64,000 bases of DNA. Origin: JACJWR01 sp963842975. GTDB taxonomy: Bacteria; Actinomycetota; Actinomycetes; S36-B12; UBA10799. The stretch covers positions 124,001 through 188,000 of the forward strand of contig CAWJIH010000004.1 in assembly GCA_963842975.1 (NCBI GenBank), in the 5' to 3' direction. The notes under the pieces are model-generated. The model did no database searches. It worked only from the letters and a program-made list of their open reading frames with translations, and was not told the origin of the DNA. Shown here piece by piece: positions 8,112-15,957 of the stretch. Position 1 is the first letter of the stretch; each line of letters starts with the position of its first letter. The position numbers and the translations under genes were made by a program.

Positions 8112-9386
8112 TCAGGCCTCGGACCTGCCGTGTTTGTGCGCATACATGCGCTGATCGGCGACGGCGACGAGGTCCGCGGCGCTGGTGGCGTCGTCAGGGA
8201 AGACGGCAACACCCATGCTGACGGATCGAAGCCTGATGGTGGAGCCGTCGATGTGTAGCGGTTCGGTCACGGCTGAGGCCATCGCCTGTTGCACCCGGTC
8301 GGTGCCGCCGGGGTTTTCGGTGGCAGGAAGCACCACCAGGAATTCGTCGCCGCCGAGCCGGGCGACGGTGTCGGACTCCCGCACGCAGGCGTGCAGCCGG
8401 GCACCCACCGTCGCAAGCACCTGGTCGCCGGCGGCGTGGCCGTAGGTGTCGTTGACCTCCTTGAAACCGTCGAGGTCGGCGAAGATCACGGCGAGGCAGG
8501 TGTTGCTGCGGCGGGACAACAGAATCGCCTGTTCCAACCGGTCGATGGCCAGGTCGCGGTTCGGCAGACCGGTCAGGGAGTCGTAGTTGGCGCGGTGCCA
8601 CACCTCCTGTTCGGACAGTTTGCGGCTCGTGATGTCCTCGGCGTAGCCGTGCCAGACGGTGCCGCCATCGACCCGTTCGGGGGTGGACGATGCTCGCACC
8701 CAACGCAGGCCAGCCGTCGGGAGCATGACTCGAAACTCCTCCTGCCACGGCGTGCACTCCTGATCGGACCTTTGGATGCTGCTCAGGAAGCGGTCGAGAT
8801 CGTCCGGGTGGACGCGGCTGAACAACGGCTCGACGTCATCGTGCACATCTGCCGGCTCCACCTCGAAGACCTGCTGGATGCCGCGGCTGGTGTACGGGAT
8901 GTCGTAGCCGCCGTCGGCCCGCCGCCGGAACTGGTAGACCATCCCCGGCGACCACTCGGCGAGTTTGCGCAAGTGGTCCCGGCTCTTGCGCAGGGCGATC
9001 TGCAACCGGTGCCCGGCGGTCACCTCAGTGGCGATCGCACACACCGCCCAGGCGTAGCCAGTGCGGTCGTGCAGGGGGAACTTGGCGGTCTTGAAGTAGC
9101 GAACACCGTTTGGGGTGGGCAGTTCGTCCGCAAATTCGCCACCCTGGTTGTTCGCCAGCACGGACAGGTCGTCGAGGTGGAAGCGCCGCGCGGATTCGTC
9201 GGAGATGAAGGCCCGCTCCGGGATACCCACGACCTCCTCGACGCTTCGTCCGTGCAGGTCCGCGTAGGCGGAGTTGGCATATCGCACCACACCGTTACGG
9301 TCCTTGACGACCACCGCCGACGGCACCCGGTCGAGGATCGACTCGAGCAACCCGAACGAGTCGCTGGTGTCCCACGCCATTTCCAT
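8112..9386 (-). CDS. Diguanylate cyclase with PAS domains (PAS-PAS-GGDEF)
   Basis: A 424-residue cytoplasmic signalling protein predicted to make cyclic di-GMP from GTP. A PAS domain (SAVVVKDRNGVVRYANSAYADLHGRS) occupies the first ~120 residues. A second PAS/PAC follows (WSPGMVYQFRRRADGGYDIPY ... WHGYAEDITSRK). The C-terminal GGDEF domain has DSLTGLPNRD and an intact LGGDEF active site. The product-inhibition I-site RxxD (RESD) lies exactly five residues before GGDEF. There is no EAL domain. A GTG lies just upstream at 9392, but ATG 9384-9386 sits 6 nt after a -10 hexamer, so I prefer it. The gene stands between purL and purQ. Confidence 0.93.
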   Translation of the reverse strand: MEMAWDTSDSFGLLESILDRVPSAVVVKDRNGVVRYANSAYADLHGRSVEEVVGIPERAFISDESARRFHLDDLSVLANNQGGEFADELPTPNGVRYFKTAKFPLHDRTGYAWAVCAIATEVTAGHRLQIALRKSRDHLRKLAEWSPGMVYQFRRRADGGYDIPYTSRGIQQVFEVEPADVHDDVEPLFSRVHPDDLDRFLSSIQRSDQECTPWQEEFRVMLPTAGLRWVRASSTPERVDGGTVWHGYAEDITSRKLSEQEVWHRANYDSLTGLPNRDLAIDRLEQAILLSRRSNTCLAVIFADLDGFKEVNDTYGHAAGDQVLATVGARLHACVRESDTVARLGGDEFLVVLPATENPGGTDRVQQAMASAVTEPLHIDGSTIRLRSVSMGVAVFPDDATSAADLVAVADQRMYAHKHGRSEA

Positions 9387-9392
9387 ACACAC

Positions 9393-9398
9393 AAGGTA
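9393..9398 (-). promoter_or_regulatory. Putative leaderless -10 of the diguanylate cyclase
   Basis: TACCTT, then 6 nt (GTGTGT), then ATG. Same geometry as at other starts in the window; no -35 was identified. Confidence 0.4.
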
Positions 9399-9447
9399 CT
9401 GGTGGGGTGCAGGTGGCGTCAGCGATTCGGCTGGTGGTCGACACCCC

Positions 9448-10212
9448 TCAACCCGCGGCGACGACTTGCCCGAGCACCGAGGTGAACAGGCCGAGGCCGT
9501 CGGTGCCGGGCCCGGTCAGAGACTCCACTGCGTGCTCGGGGTGAGGCATGAGACCCACCACGTTGCCCCGCGCATTGCTGATCCCGGCGATGTCGCGGTG
9601 GGAGCCGTTTGGGTTCGGGCCCAGGTAGCGGAAAACCACACGTCCTTCGCCCTCCAACTCATCGAGCGTCGCATCGTCGGCTACGTAGCGGCCCTCGCCG
9701 TTCTTCAACGGGATCACGATTTCATCTCCGGAGGCAAAATCAGACGTCCAGGCGGTCTGGGCATTCTCCACCCGAAGCCGTTGGTCGCGGCAGACGAAGT
9801 GCAGGGAGTCGTTCCGGGTGAGGGCTCCTGGGAGCAGGTGGGTTTCGCAGAGGATCTGAAATCCGTTGCAGATTCCCAGCACCGGGAGGCCGCCCTGCGC
9901 CGCCGCCACCAGCGGATCCATCACCGGCGCGAATCGGGCGATGGCCCCACACCGCAGGTAATCGCCATATGAGAATCCACCCGGCAACACCACCGCATCG
10001 ACCCCCAACAGGTCGGCATCGCCGTGCCACAGCGCAACGGGTTCGGCACCTGCAATGCGCACGGCTCGGCTGGCATCGACGTCGTCCAAGGTCCCGGGGA
10101 AGGTCACCACACCGATCCGGGCGCCGTTGGCAGTTGTCGCTGCCGAAGTCGCTGCCGAAGTCATGGTGCCGCTCGCGGACGTGGCTGGATTGCTGGTCGA
10201 ACCCGGGGTCAT
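9448..10212 (-). CDS. purQ: FGAM synthase glutaminase subunit PurQ
   Basis: Class I glutamine amidotransferase that supplies ammonia to PurL. It has 254 residues, about 30 more than usual, because of a Ser/Thr/Ala-rich N-terminal leader before the conserved IGVVTFPGTLDD start. The nucleophile elbow VLGICNGFQILCE places the catalytic Cys at residue 115. The C-terminal GLMPHPEHAVE carries the His-Glu of the triad. The ATG at 10212 overlaps the purS stop (ATGA), supporting the long form by coupling. An internal ATG at 10164 is the alternative start and would give the usual length. Confidence 0.95.
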   Translation of the reverse strand: MTPGSTSNPATSASGTMTSAATSAATTANGARIGVVTFPGTLDDVDASRAVRIAGAEPVALWHGDADLLGVDAVVLPGGFSYGDYLRCGAIARFAPVMDPLVAAAQGGLPVLGICNGFQILCETHLLPGALTRNDSLHFVCRDQRLRVENAQTAWTSDFASGDEIVIPLKNGEGRYVADDATLDELEGEGRVVFRYLGPNPNGSHRDIAGISNARGNVVGLMPHPEHAVESLTGPGTDGLGLFTSVLGQVVAAG

Positions 10213-10478
10213 GACGCTGTGCCCTCGGTGCTGTCGCTGCCATTGGCCAAGCGCCAGGTGTAGTCCTCAATCACCGGATTGCTCAGCAGGGTGTGAGCCA
10301 ACTGGTCGACCTGCGCCTCGTCGACCGAATCGCCTGCAACCTCGATCACGAATCGTTTGCCCTGACGGACATCAGCGACGCCAGCCATTCCCAGCCGTGC
10401 CAGCGCTCCCATAACCGCCTGACCCTGCGGATCAAGAATCTCTGGCTTAAGCATGACTTCGACGATGATCCGGGCCAC
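10209..10478 (-). CDS. purS: FGAM synthase subunit PurS
   Basis: Small structural subunit that docks PurQ onto PurL and channels ammonia. I place the start at GTG 10476-10478, which gives 89 residues (VARIIVEVMLKPEILDPQGQ...), the family's usual length. An AAGGAG site lies 5 nt upstream. Longer in-frame starts (ATG 10499 and one at 10550) add unconserved residues and lack this site. The motif GKRFVIEV and the C-terminal NPVIEDYTW are typical. Its stop overlaps the purQ start, so purS and purQ form a coupled pair. Confidence 0.94.
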   Translation of the reverse strand: MARIIVEVMLKPEILDPQGQAVMGALARLGMAGVADVRQGKRFVIEVAGDSVDEAQVDQLAHTLLSNPVIEDYTWRLANGSDSTEGTAS

Positions 10479-10667
10479 GGGGTCTCCTTGTGGGGTCATG
10501 AGTCTGTGCGTCCTGTGCACTCTGCGCCGCCGGCATGTCCGGGGAGCCAACTGCCTGGCTCCCCGGATTGCCCACGGGCGTACTCAGCCTAGTCCGCGGC
10601 CGACGACTGCCGGAATGTGATCCCGACTGTAGGAGCCACGACCTGTGTGGCACTGCTGTGCCGCGGA

Positions 10668-13103
10668 TCAGGCCTCCAGCGGATCGCCCAGTTTCCAGTC
10701 GCGCACCTGAGGCATGTCCTCCAGGTTCTCTACGACGTATTCGGCGTGGCGAGCCAATTGCTCCTCGCACCAGGCTTTGAGGTCGGACGATCCGGCGATG
10801 GAGCGCTTGCAGTTGTTCAGCGCGTCCATCACCAGGTCATACCGGCTGGCTCCGTTGCGCACCACCATGTCGAACGGGGTGGTGGTGGTGCCTTCCTCCT
10901 TGAAACCACGCACGTGGAATCGGTCGGCGTCGGGGCGGCCATGGACGAGTTGGTGTACCGCACCGGGGTAGCCGTGGAAGGCGAACACCACATCGACGGT
11001 GTCGGTGAACAACTCCCGGAACTGCAGGTCGCTCATGCCGTGCGGGTGATCCTTGGGGCGTGGCAGCGTCATGAGATCGACCACGTTGACCACTCGGACC
11101 TTCATGTTTGGCAACCGCTGCTTGAGGATGTCGGCCGCCGCGATGGTTTCCATCGTCACGATGTCTCCGGCACAACCCAGGATGATGTCCGGTTCGGTTG
11201 AGCCGTCGTCGTTGCCAGCCCAATCCCACACCGAGGCACCCCTGGTGCAGTGATCGATCGCCTCGTCCATCGTCAGGTACTGCAGTTGCGGTTGTTTGTC
11301 GATCACGATCAGGTTGACGTAGTCCCTGGACCGGAAGCAGTGATCCGACACGCTGAGCAGACAATTGGCGTCCGGCGGCAAGTACACCCTCGCGACGTTG
11401 CCCCGCTTGATGATCACGTTTTGGATCAAGCCAGGCCCCTGGTGGCTGAAGCCGTTGTGGTCGTTGCGCCAGGCTGTGGAGGTGAGCAGGATGTTGAGGC
11501 TCGGGATGGGCTCGCGCCAGGGCAGTTCGATGGCCTCCTCGAGCCATTTGCCGTGCTGGATCGTCATCGAGGCGCTCACCATCGCGAAAGCCTCGTAGGT
11601 GGCGAACAGGCCGTGCCGGCCGGTGAGGGTGTACCCCTCAAGCCAGCCGTGGCAGTTGTGTTCGCTCAAGACCTCCATCACTCGGCCGTCCGGGCCAATC
11701 TTCACGTCGTCGGGGATCAAGCTTTCCATGAAGCCGCGATCCGAGACTTCGAAGACTTCCCCGATCCGGTTGGAGTTCGTCTCGTCCGGGCAGAAAACCC
11801 GGAAAGACTCTGGGTTGTCCAGATAGATGTCACGCATCATTGCGCCGAGCACCCGGGGGCTTTCCATCCGTTCGGTTGCCCGGGACGGTACCGGCACCGA
11901 ATACGACTCAAACTCGCGCAGCACCAGGTCGTTGGTGACCAGCCCACCATTGGCCGACGGAGCCGCCGACATCCGCAGATCGCCATCCGGGTTGTTGGCT
12001 GTGACGATCGGCATCGGCGCGCCCGTGTCGTCGAATAGATCTTCCGGCGCGTAGGAGCGCAGCCAGGTTTCGAGGATGTCCAGGTGTTCTTCGTTGCCCT
12101 TCACGCCACTGAGCGGCACCTGATGCGCACGCCAGGAATCGGTGACTTTCACCCCGTCGACCGAGGCCGGGCCGGTCCATCCCTTTGGGCTGCGCAGAAT
12201 GATCATGGGCCACTTCGGGCGAGTGTTGAAGCCGCCGGATCGGACGTCGTCCTGGATCGCTTTGATCTTGTCTAGGGCCGAGTCCAGCGCTTCGGCGAAT
12301 CGGTGATGCATGCCGGGGACATCGTCCCCAGTCACCTCAATGACCTCGTAGCCGTGGCCCTCGAACAGTGCGCGGACCTCAGCCGGGTCTTTGCGGGCGA
12401 GCACTGTCGGTCCGGCGATCTTGTAGCCGTTGAGGTGCAGCACCGGGAGCACCGCGCCGTCGCGGGTCGGGTTGATGAACGAAATACCCTTCCAAGAGCC
12501 TTCCAACGGGCCAGTTTCGGCCTCGCCATCGCCCACCACCGCGAGCGCCAGCAGATCCGGGTTGTCCATCACCGCGCCGAAGGCGTGCACCAGCACGTAG
12601 CCGAGCTCGCCACCTTCGTGGATCGACCCCGGAGTGGTGACTGACACGTGACTGGGGATGCCACCGGGGGCAGAGAAACGCCGGAACAGGGTGCGCATGC
12701 CATTGGCATCTTGTGGGGTGTCCGGGTAGGCGTCGGTCCAGGTGCCCTCAAGCCATGACGCTGCCGTCAGTGAGGGGCCGCCGTGGCCGGGGCCGGTGAA
12801 GAAGACGGTCTGCTGTCCGCGTTCGCGAATGCAACGCGACATGTGGGAGTAGATGAATCCCAGGCCAGCCGACGTGCCCCAGTGCCCGAGCAGCCGAGGC
12901 TTGATGTCGTCACTAGTCAAGTCGCGGCGGGCGAGGACGTTCTCCTTGAGGTAGATCTGCCCGACGGTCATGTACATGTTGGCTCGCCACCATGCGTCGA
13001 TGGTGGCGAGGCTGTCTTCGCTGAGGTACGACTCACCGCCACCTTGCGGTGCCTGCTCCGGGTTGAATCCCTCGTCGGCGCGTACGGTTGTGTTGTCGGT
13101 CAT
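10668..13103 (-). CDS. xfp: Xylulose-5-phosphate/fructose-6-phosphate phosphoketolase
   Basis: Thiamine-diphosphate enzyme splitting xylulose-5-P (or fructose-6-P) with phosphate into acetyl-P and a triose- or tetrose-P. It has 811 residues from ATG 13101-13103, which follows a GAGGAGG ribosome site; a longer in-frame start at 13151 lacks one. Family motifs are GHWGTSAGLGFIYSHMSR, GPGHGGPSL, the thiamine-diphosphate motif VVGDGEAETGPLEGSWKG, and HNGFSHQGPG in the C-terminal half. It is cytosolic and usually paired with acetate kinase or phosphotransacetylase, neither seen here. A 481-bp unusual spacer separates it from purC upstream. Confidence 0.96.
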   Translation of the reverse strand: MTDNTTVRADEGFNPEQAPQGGGESYLSEDSLATIDAWWRANMYMTVGQIYLKENVLARRDLTSDDIKPRLLGHWGTSAGLGFIYSHMSRCIRERGQQTVFFTGPGHGGPSLTAASWLEGTWTDAYPDTPQDANGMRTLFRRFSAPGGIPSHVSVTTPGSIHEGGELGYVLVHAFGAVMDNPDLLALAVVGDGEAETGPLEGSWKGISFINPTRDGAVLPVLHLNGYKIAGPTVLARKDPAEVRALFEGHGYEVIEVTGDDVPGMHHRFAEALDSALDKIKAIQDDVRSGGFNTRPKWPMIILRSPKGWTGPASVDGVKVTDSWRAHQVPLSGVKGNEEHLDILETWLRSYAPEDLFDDTGAPMPIVTANNPDGDLRMSAAPSANGGLVTNDLVLREFESYSVPVPSRATERMESPRVLGAMMRDIYLDNPESFRVFCPDETNSNRIGEVFEVSDRGFMESLIPDDVKIGPDGRVMEVLSEHNCHGWLEGYTLTGRHGLFATYEAFAMVSASMTIQHGKWLEEAIELPWREPIPSLNILLTSTAWRNDHNGFSHQGPGLIQNVIIKRGNVARVYLPPDANCLLSVSDHCFRSRDYVNLIVIDKQPQLQYLTMDEAIDHCTRGASVWDWAGNDDGSTEPDIILGCAGDIVTMETIAAADILKQRLPNMKVRVVNVVDLMTLPRPKDHPHGMSDLQFRELFTDTVDVVFAFHGYPGAVHQLVHGRPDADRFHVRGFKEEGTTTTPFDMVVRNGASRYDLVMDALNNCKRSIAGSSDLKAWCEEQLARHAEYVVENLEDMPQVRDWKLGDPLEA

Positions 13104-13584
13104 GGACCCTCCTCGGTCTGGCGATGCAACGGCACCGCGGCTTGGCGGCACGATGGACCAAGTGTTGCGAGCACCAGGGCACGTTGCGCGGCGGGCGCTA
13201 GTCGTTCACTCGACCGTTATCTTGCTGCCACATCGCACCCCCGGCCCTCGTTCCCCCGCGCCGCCCCGGTTCCCGCCACCGCCCGGCCCCCGCGCCCCGG
13301 CCACCGCGCCCCGGCCCCGCCGGCCCCCGCGCCGCGGCCCCGCGCCCCCGGCCCCCCGCCCGGCCCCGGCCCCGGCTCCCGGCCGACCCCGCGCGCCTCG
13401 TCGGCCCCTGCCGGGGCGCAAAATCGACCAAGACACGCAAAATCGACCACGAATCCTGGTCGATTTTGCGTGTCTTGGTCGATTTTGCAGGGGGTGCGGG
13501 GGCGCGGCAGGAGGGCGCGGGGGCGCGCGGGCGGGGGCTGCGGCAACTGCGCGGGGCAGGGTCCGGGCCGCTGGCCCTGACCCG
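13104..13584. other. 481-bp non-coding spacer with extreme strand base skew
   Basis: No credible gene; the open frames here are low-complexity Arg/Pro/Gly/Ala strings. About 13230-13410 on the plus strand is almost pure C/G with strong C excess, and about 13488-13575 is strongly G-rich, so the two flanks are roughly complementary around the central palindrome at 13418-13488. The xfp ribosome site and presumably its promoter lie at the left end, next to 13103. Confidence 0.7.
13418..13488. repeat. Perfect 32-bp inverted repeat with 7-nt loop, built from four copies of a 13-mer
   Basis: The left arm 13418-13449 and right arm 13457-13488 are exact reverse complements, separated by CGAATCC. Each arm holds two direct copies of GCAAAATCGACCA spaced by AGACAC, so the element is four 13-mers in a +,+,-,- arrangement. 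Its AT-rich units stand out from the surrounding C- or G-rich DNA. It could form a very stable hairpin or cruciform. It may be a REP-like extragenic element, a terminator for purC or a protein-binding site; none can be proved here. Confidence 0.9.
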
Positions 13585-13611
13585 TCAGGCGAAGGTCTGA
13601 CCCGTCAGGCG
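13577..13611. repeat. Short direct repeat spanning the purC stop codon
   Basis: CTGACCCGTCAGGCG occurs at 13577-13591 and again at 13597-13611, separated by 5 bp. Each copy contains the small palindrome CTGAC-CC-GTCAG. One copy encodes the RLTGQ near the PurC C-terminus; the other carries the stop codon and following bases. Confidence 0.7.
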
Positions 13612-14517
13612 CTCGTAGACCTCGACGTACTTGGCGCGCGTCGCCGCCACCACGTCGTCCGGTAGCGGTGGCGGTGGGACGTCGGCGGATCGATCCCAGC
13701 CGCTGGCCGGTGACGTGAGCCAGTCGCGGACGTACTGCTTGTCGAAGGAGGGCTGGGCGTGGCCGGGTTCCCAGACATCCGCCGGCCAATATCGCGACGA
13801 GTCGGGGGTCAGCACCTCGTCGGCGAGGACGAGACCGGGTGACGTGACGGCTCCGGCTGAGGCTCCGGACCCCACCGCCCCCGCAGCGAACCCGAATTCG
13901 AACTTGGTGTCCGCCAGGATGATCCCCCGGGATCTGGCGATGTCCCGCGCCCGGTTGTAGAGCTGCAGGGTGAGGTCGCGCAGATTGGCGGCCTGATCCT
14001 CGCCGACGATCCGGGCGGCCTGGTCGAAGCTGATGTTCTCGTCGTGGTCGCCGATCGCGGCTTTGGTCGCCGGTGTGAAGATCGATTCGGGTAGTTCGGA
14101 CCCATCGACCAAACCTGGGGGCAACGCCACCCCGCAGACCTCGCCGCTCTGCCGGTATTCGACCAGGCCGGAACCGGTGAGGTAGCCGCGCGCCACGCAC
14201 TCGATTGGAACCATCTCCAGCGGCCTGCACACCATGGCTCGGCCCGCAACGGCGTCAGGCACATCGGTCGACACCACATGGTTGCCGCAGAGGTCCGCGA
14301 GCTGGGAGAACCACCACAGGCTCGCTGCGGTGAGGATTCGGCCCTTGTCCGGGATCGGGGTGGGCAGGATCCAGTCGTACGCCGAAATGCGGTCAGTGGC
14401 CACGAACAGCAACAGCCCGTCCGGGGTCCGCCAGAGGTCGCGGACCTTGCCCGAGTAGACGTGCGTGAATCCATCGGGCAACGAGTAGTCCGGCTGCGGG
14501 ACGGTCTGGGTCGGCAT
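13585..14517 (-). CDS. purC: SAICAR synthase PurC
   Basis: Phosphoribosylaminoimidazole-succinocarboxamide synthase, joining CAIR and aspartate with ATP. About 310 residues, a usual length. Motifs: YSGKVRDLW near the N-terminus (nucleotide-binding loop), RISAYDWILP, the CVARGYLTGSG segment and DTKFEFGF. I use ATG 14515-14517, which follows an AGGTG site; a GTG at 14526 directly abutting the purB stop would add three residues. It follows purB with almost no gap, so purD-purB-purC form one operon. The C-terminal codons fall in a short direct repeat. Confidence 0.96.
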   Translation of the reverse strand: MPTQTVPQPDYSLPDGFTHVYSGKVRDLWRTPDGLLLFVATDRISAYDWILPTPIPDKGRILTAASLWWFSQLADLCGNHVVSTDVPDAVAGRAMVCRPLEMVPIECVARGYLTGSGLVEYRQSGEVCGVALPPGLVDGSELPESIFTPATKAAIGDHDENISFDQAARIVGEDQAANLRDLTLQLYNRARDIARSRGIILADTKFEFGFAAGAVGSGASAGAVTSPGLVLADEVLTPDSSRYWPADVWEPGHAQPSFDKQYVRDWLTSPASGWDRSADVPPPPLPDDVVAATRAKYVEVYERLTGQTFA

Positions 14518-14526
14518 GTGGGGCAC

Positions 14527-15957
14527 CTACAGAATCGGCTCGGGGGCGTACGCGGCCGCATCGGGATACTCGGCCGCTATCCGCGCCACCGCGGCGACCA
14601 CCGCCGCGACCTGCGCTCGCGCCGCCCCGGTGAACTCCAGCGGCTCGGCCAGCAAATCCGCCAACGACGTCGAATCCAGCCCGAGTGCTGGATCACCCGC
14701 CAGTCGGTCCAGCAGATCCTTGCCACCTGTGCCCTGCCCGGCCCGCATCGTCAGTGCCACCTCGACTGCGTGATTCTTGATCGCCTCGTGTGCGGTCTCG
14801 CGCCCCACACCAGCCCGAACCGCGGCCATCAGCACCTTGGTGGTTGCCAGGAATGGCAGGTAGCGGTCGAGTTCGCGTTCGATCACCGCGGGGAAAGCGC
14901 CGAACTCGTCGAGCACGGTGAGCAACGTCTCGAGCATTCCGTCGATGGTGAAGAACGCGTCCGGCAGCGCGACCCGGCGGACCACGGAACACGAGACGTC
15001 GCCCTCGTTCCACTGCGCGCCGGCCAACTCTGCAGCCATCGAGCCGTAGCCGCGCAGCACGATCTGGAAGCCGTTGATTCGCTCGCACGAGCGAGTGTTC
15101 ATCTTGTGCGGCATCGCGCTTGATCCGACTTGGCCCTCGGCGAAACCTTCCGTGACCAGTTCGTTCCCGGCCATCAGTCGAATAGTGGTGGCAAGTGAAC
15201 TCGGCGCGGCCCCCAGTTGCACCAAGGCGGACACCACGTCGTGATCCAGCGAGCGTGGGTAGACCTGCCCGACGCTGGTGAGGGTGAGGTCGAATCCGAG
15301 GTGCGTCGCAATCCGAGTCTCAAGGTCGGCCAGTTGTGCTGGGTCTCCGCCCAAGAGGTCGAGCATGTCCTGCGAGGTTCCCATCGGCCCCTTGATCCCG
15401 CGCAGTGGGTAGCGGGCGAGCAATTCGTCGAGGCGTCGGAAACCGACGAGCAGTTCGTCGGCGGCGGAGGCGAATCGTTTGCCGAGCGTGGTGGTCTGCG
15501 CGGCGACGTTGTGGGAGCGACCAGCCATCGCGGTGTCGGAGTATTCAGCCGCCAACCGGGCCAACCGTGTGAGCACTGCAACCAACTTGGCCCGCAGCAG
15601 CACCAATGATTCGCGGATCTGCAGCTGCTCGACGTTCTCGGTCAGATCACGGGAAGTCATTCCTTTGTGGATGTGCTCATGGGAGGCCAGTGCGTTGAAC
15701 TCTTCGATCCGGGCCTTCACGTCGTGGCGGGTGACGCGCTCGCGCTCGGCGATCGATTCGAGGTTCACGTCCTCCACCACGGCCGCGTAGTCGTCGACGG
15801 CGTCGGCGGGGATGTCCACGCCAAGGTCGACTTGGGCTCTCATCACGGCCAACCACAGCCGTCGTTCAAGGCGGATCTTGTGTTCCGGCGACCACAGCGA
15901 TGCCATTGCCGAACTGGCGTAGCGCGAGGCGAGGACGTTGGGGATACCAGGTTTCAT
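14527..15957 (-). CDS. purB: Adenylosuccinate lyase PurB
   Basis: Lyase of the fumarase/aspartase superfamily, acting twice in purine synthesis (SAICAR to AICAR, and adenylosuccinate to AMP). It has 476 residues. The superfamily signature is visible as GSSAMPHKMNTRSCERI, the flexible loop whose Ser is the catalytic base in characterised members. TSRDLTENVEQLQI and GRSHNVAAQTTTLGKR supply the other active-site regions. Its ATG overlaps the purD stop by 4 nt. The gene is intact. Confidence 0.96.
   Translation of the reverse strand: MKPGIPNVLASRYASSAMASLWSPEHKIRLERRLWLAVMRAQVDLGVDIPADAVDDYAAVVEDVNLESIAERERVTRHDVKARIEEFNALASHEHIHKGMTSRDLTENVEQLQIRESLVLLRAKLVAVLTRLARLAAEYSDTAMAGRSHNVAAQTTTLGKRFASAADELLVGFRRLDELLARYPLRGIKGPMGTSQDMLDLLGGDPAQLADLETRIATHLGFDLTLTSVGQVYPRSLDHDVVSALVQLGAAPSSLATTIRLMAGNELVTEGFAEGQVGSSAMPHKMNTRSCERINGFQIVLRGYGSMAAELAGAQWNEGDVSCSVVRRVALPDAFFTIDGMLETLLTVLDEFGAFPAVIERELDRYLPFLATTKVLMAAVRAGVGRETAHEAIKNHAVEVALTMRAGQGTGGKDLLDRLAGDPALGLDSTSLADLLAEPLEFTGAARAQVAAVVAAVARIAAEYPDAAAYAPEPIL

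Noticed and set aside
13418..13488. CRISPR-like repeat array
   Set aside because: Only four 13-mers in palindromic arrangement with 6-7 nt gaps; no regular spacers and no cas genes nearby.
13197..13665. Several open frames in the GC-rich spacer between purC and xfp
   Set aside because: All are low-complexity Arg/Pro/Ala/Gly strings produced by base skew, with no start signal or motif.
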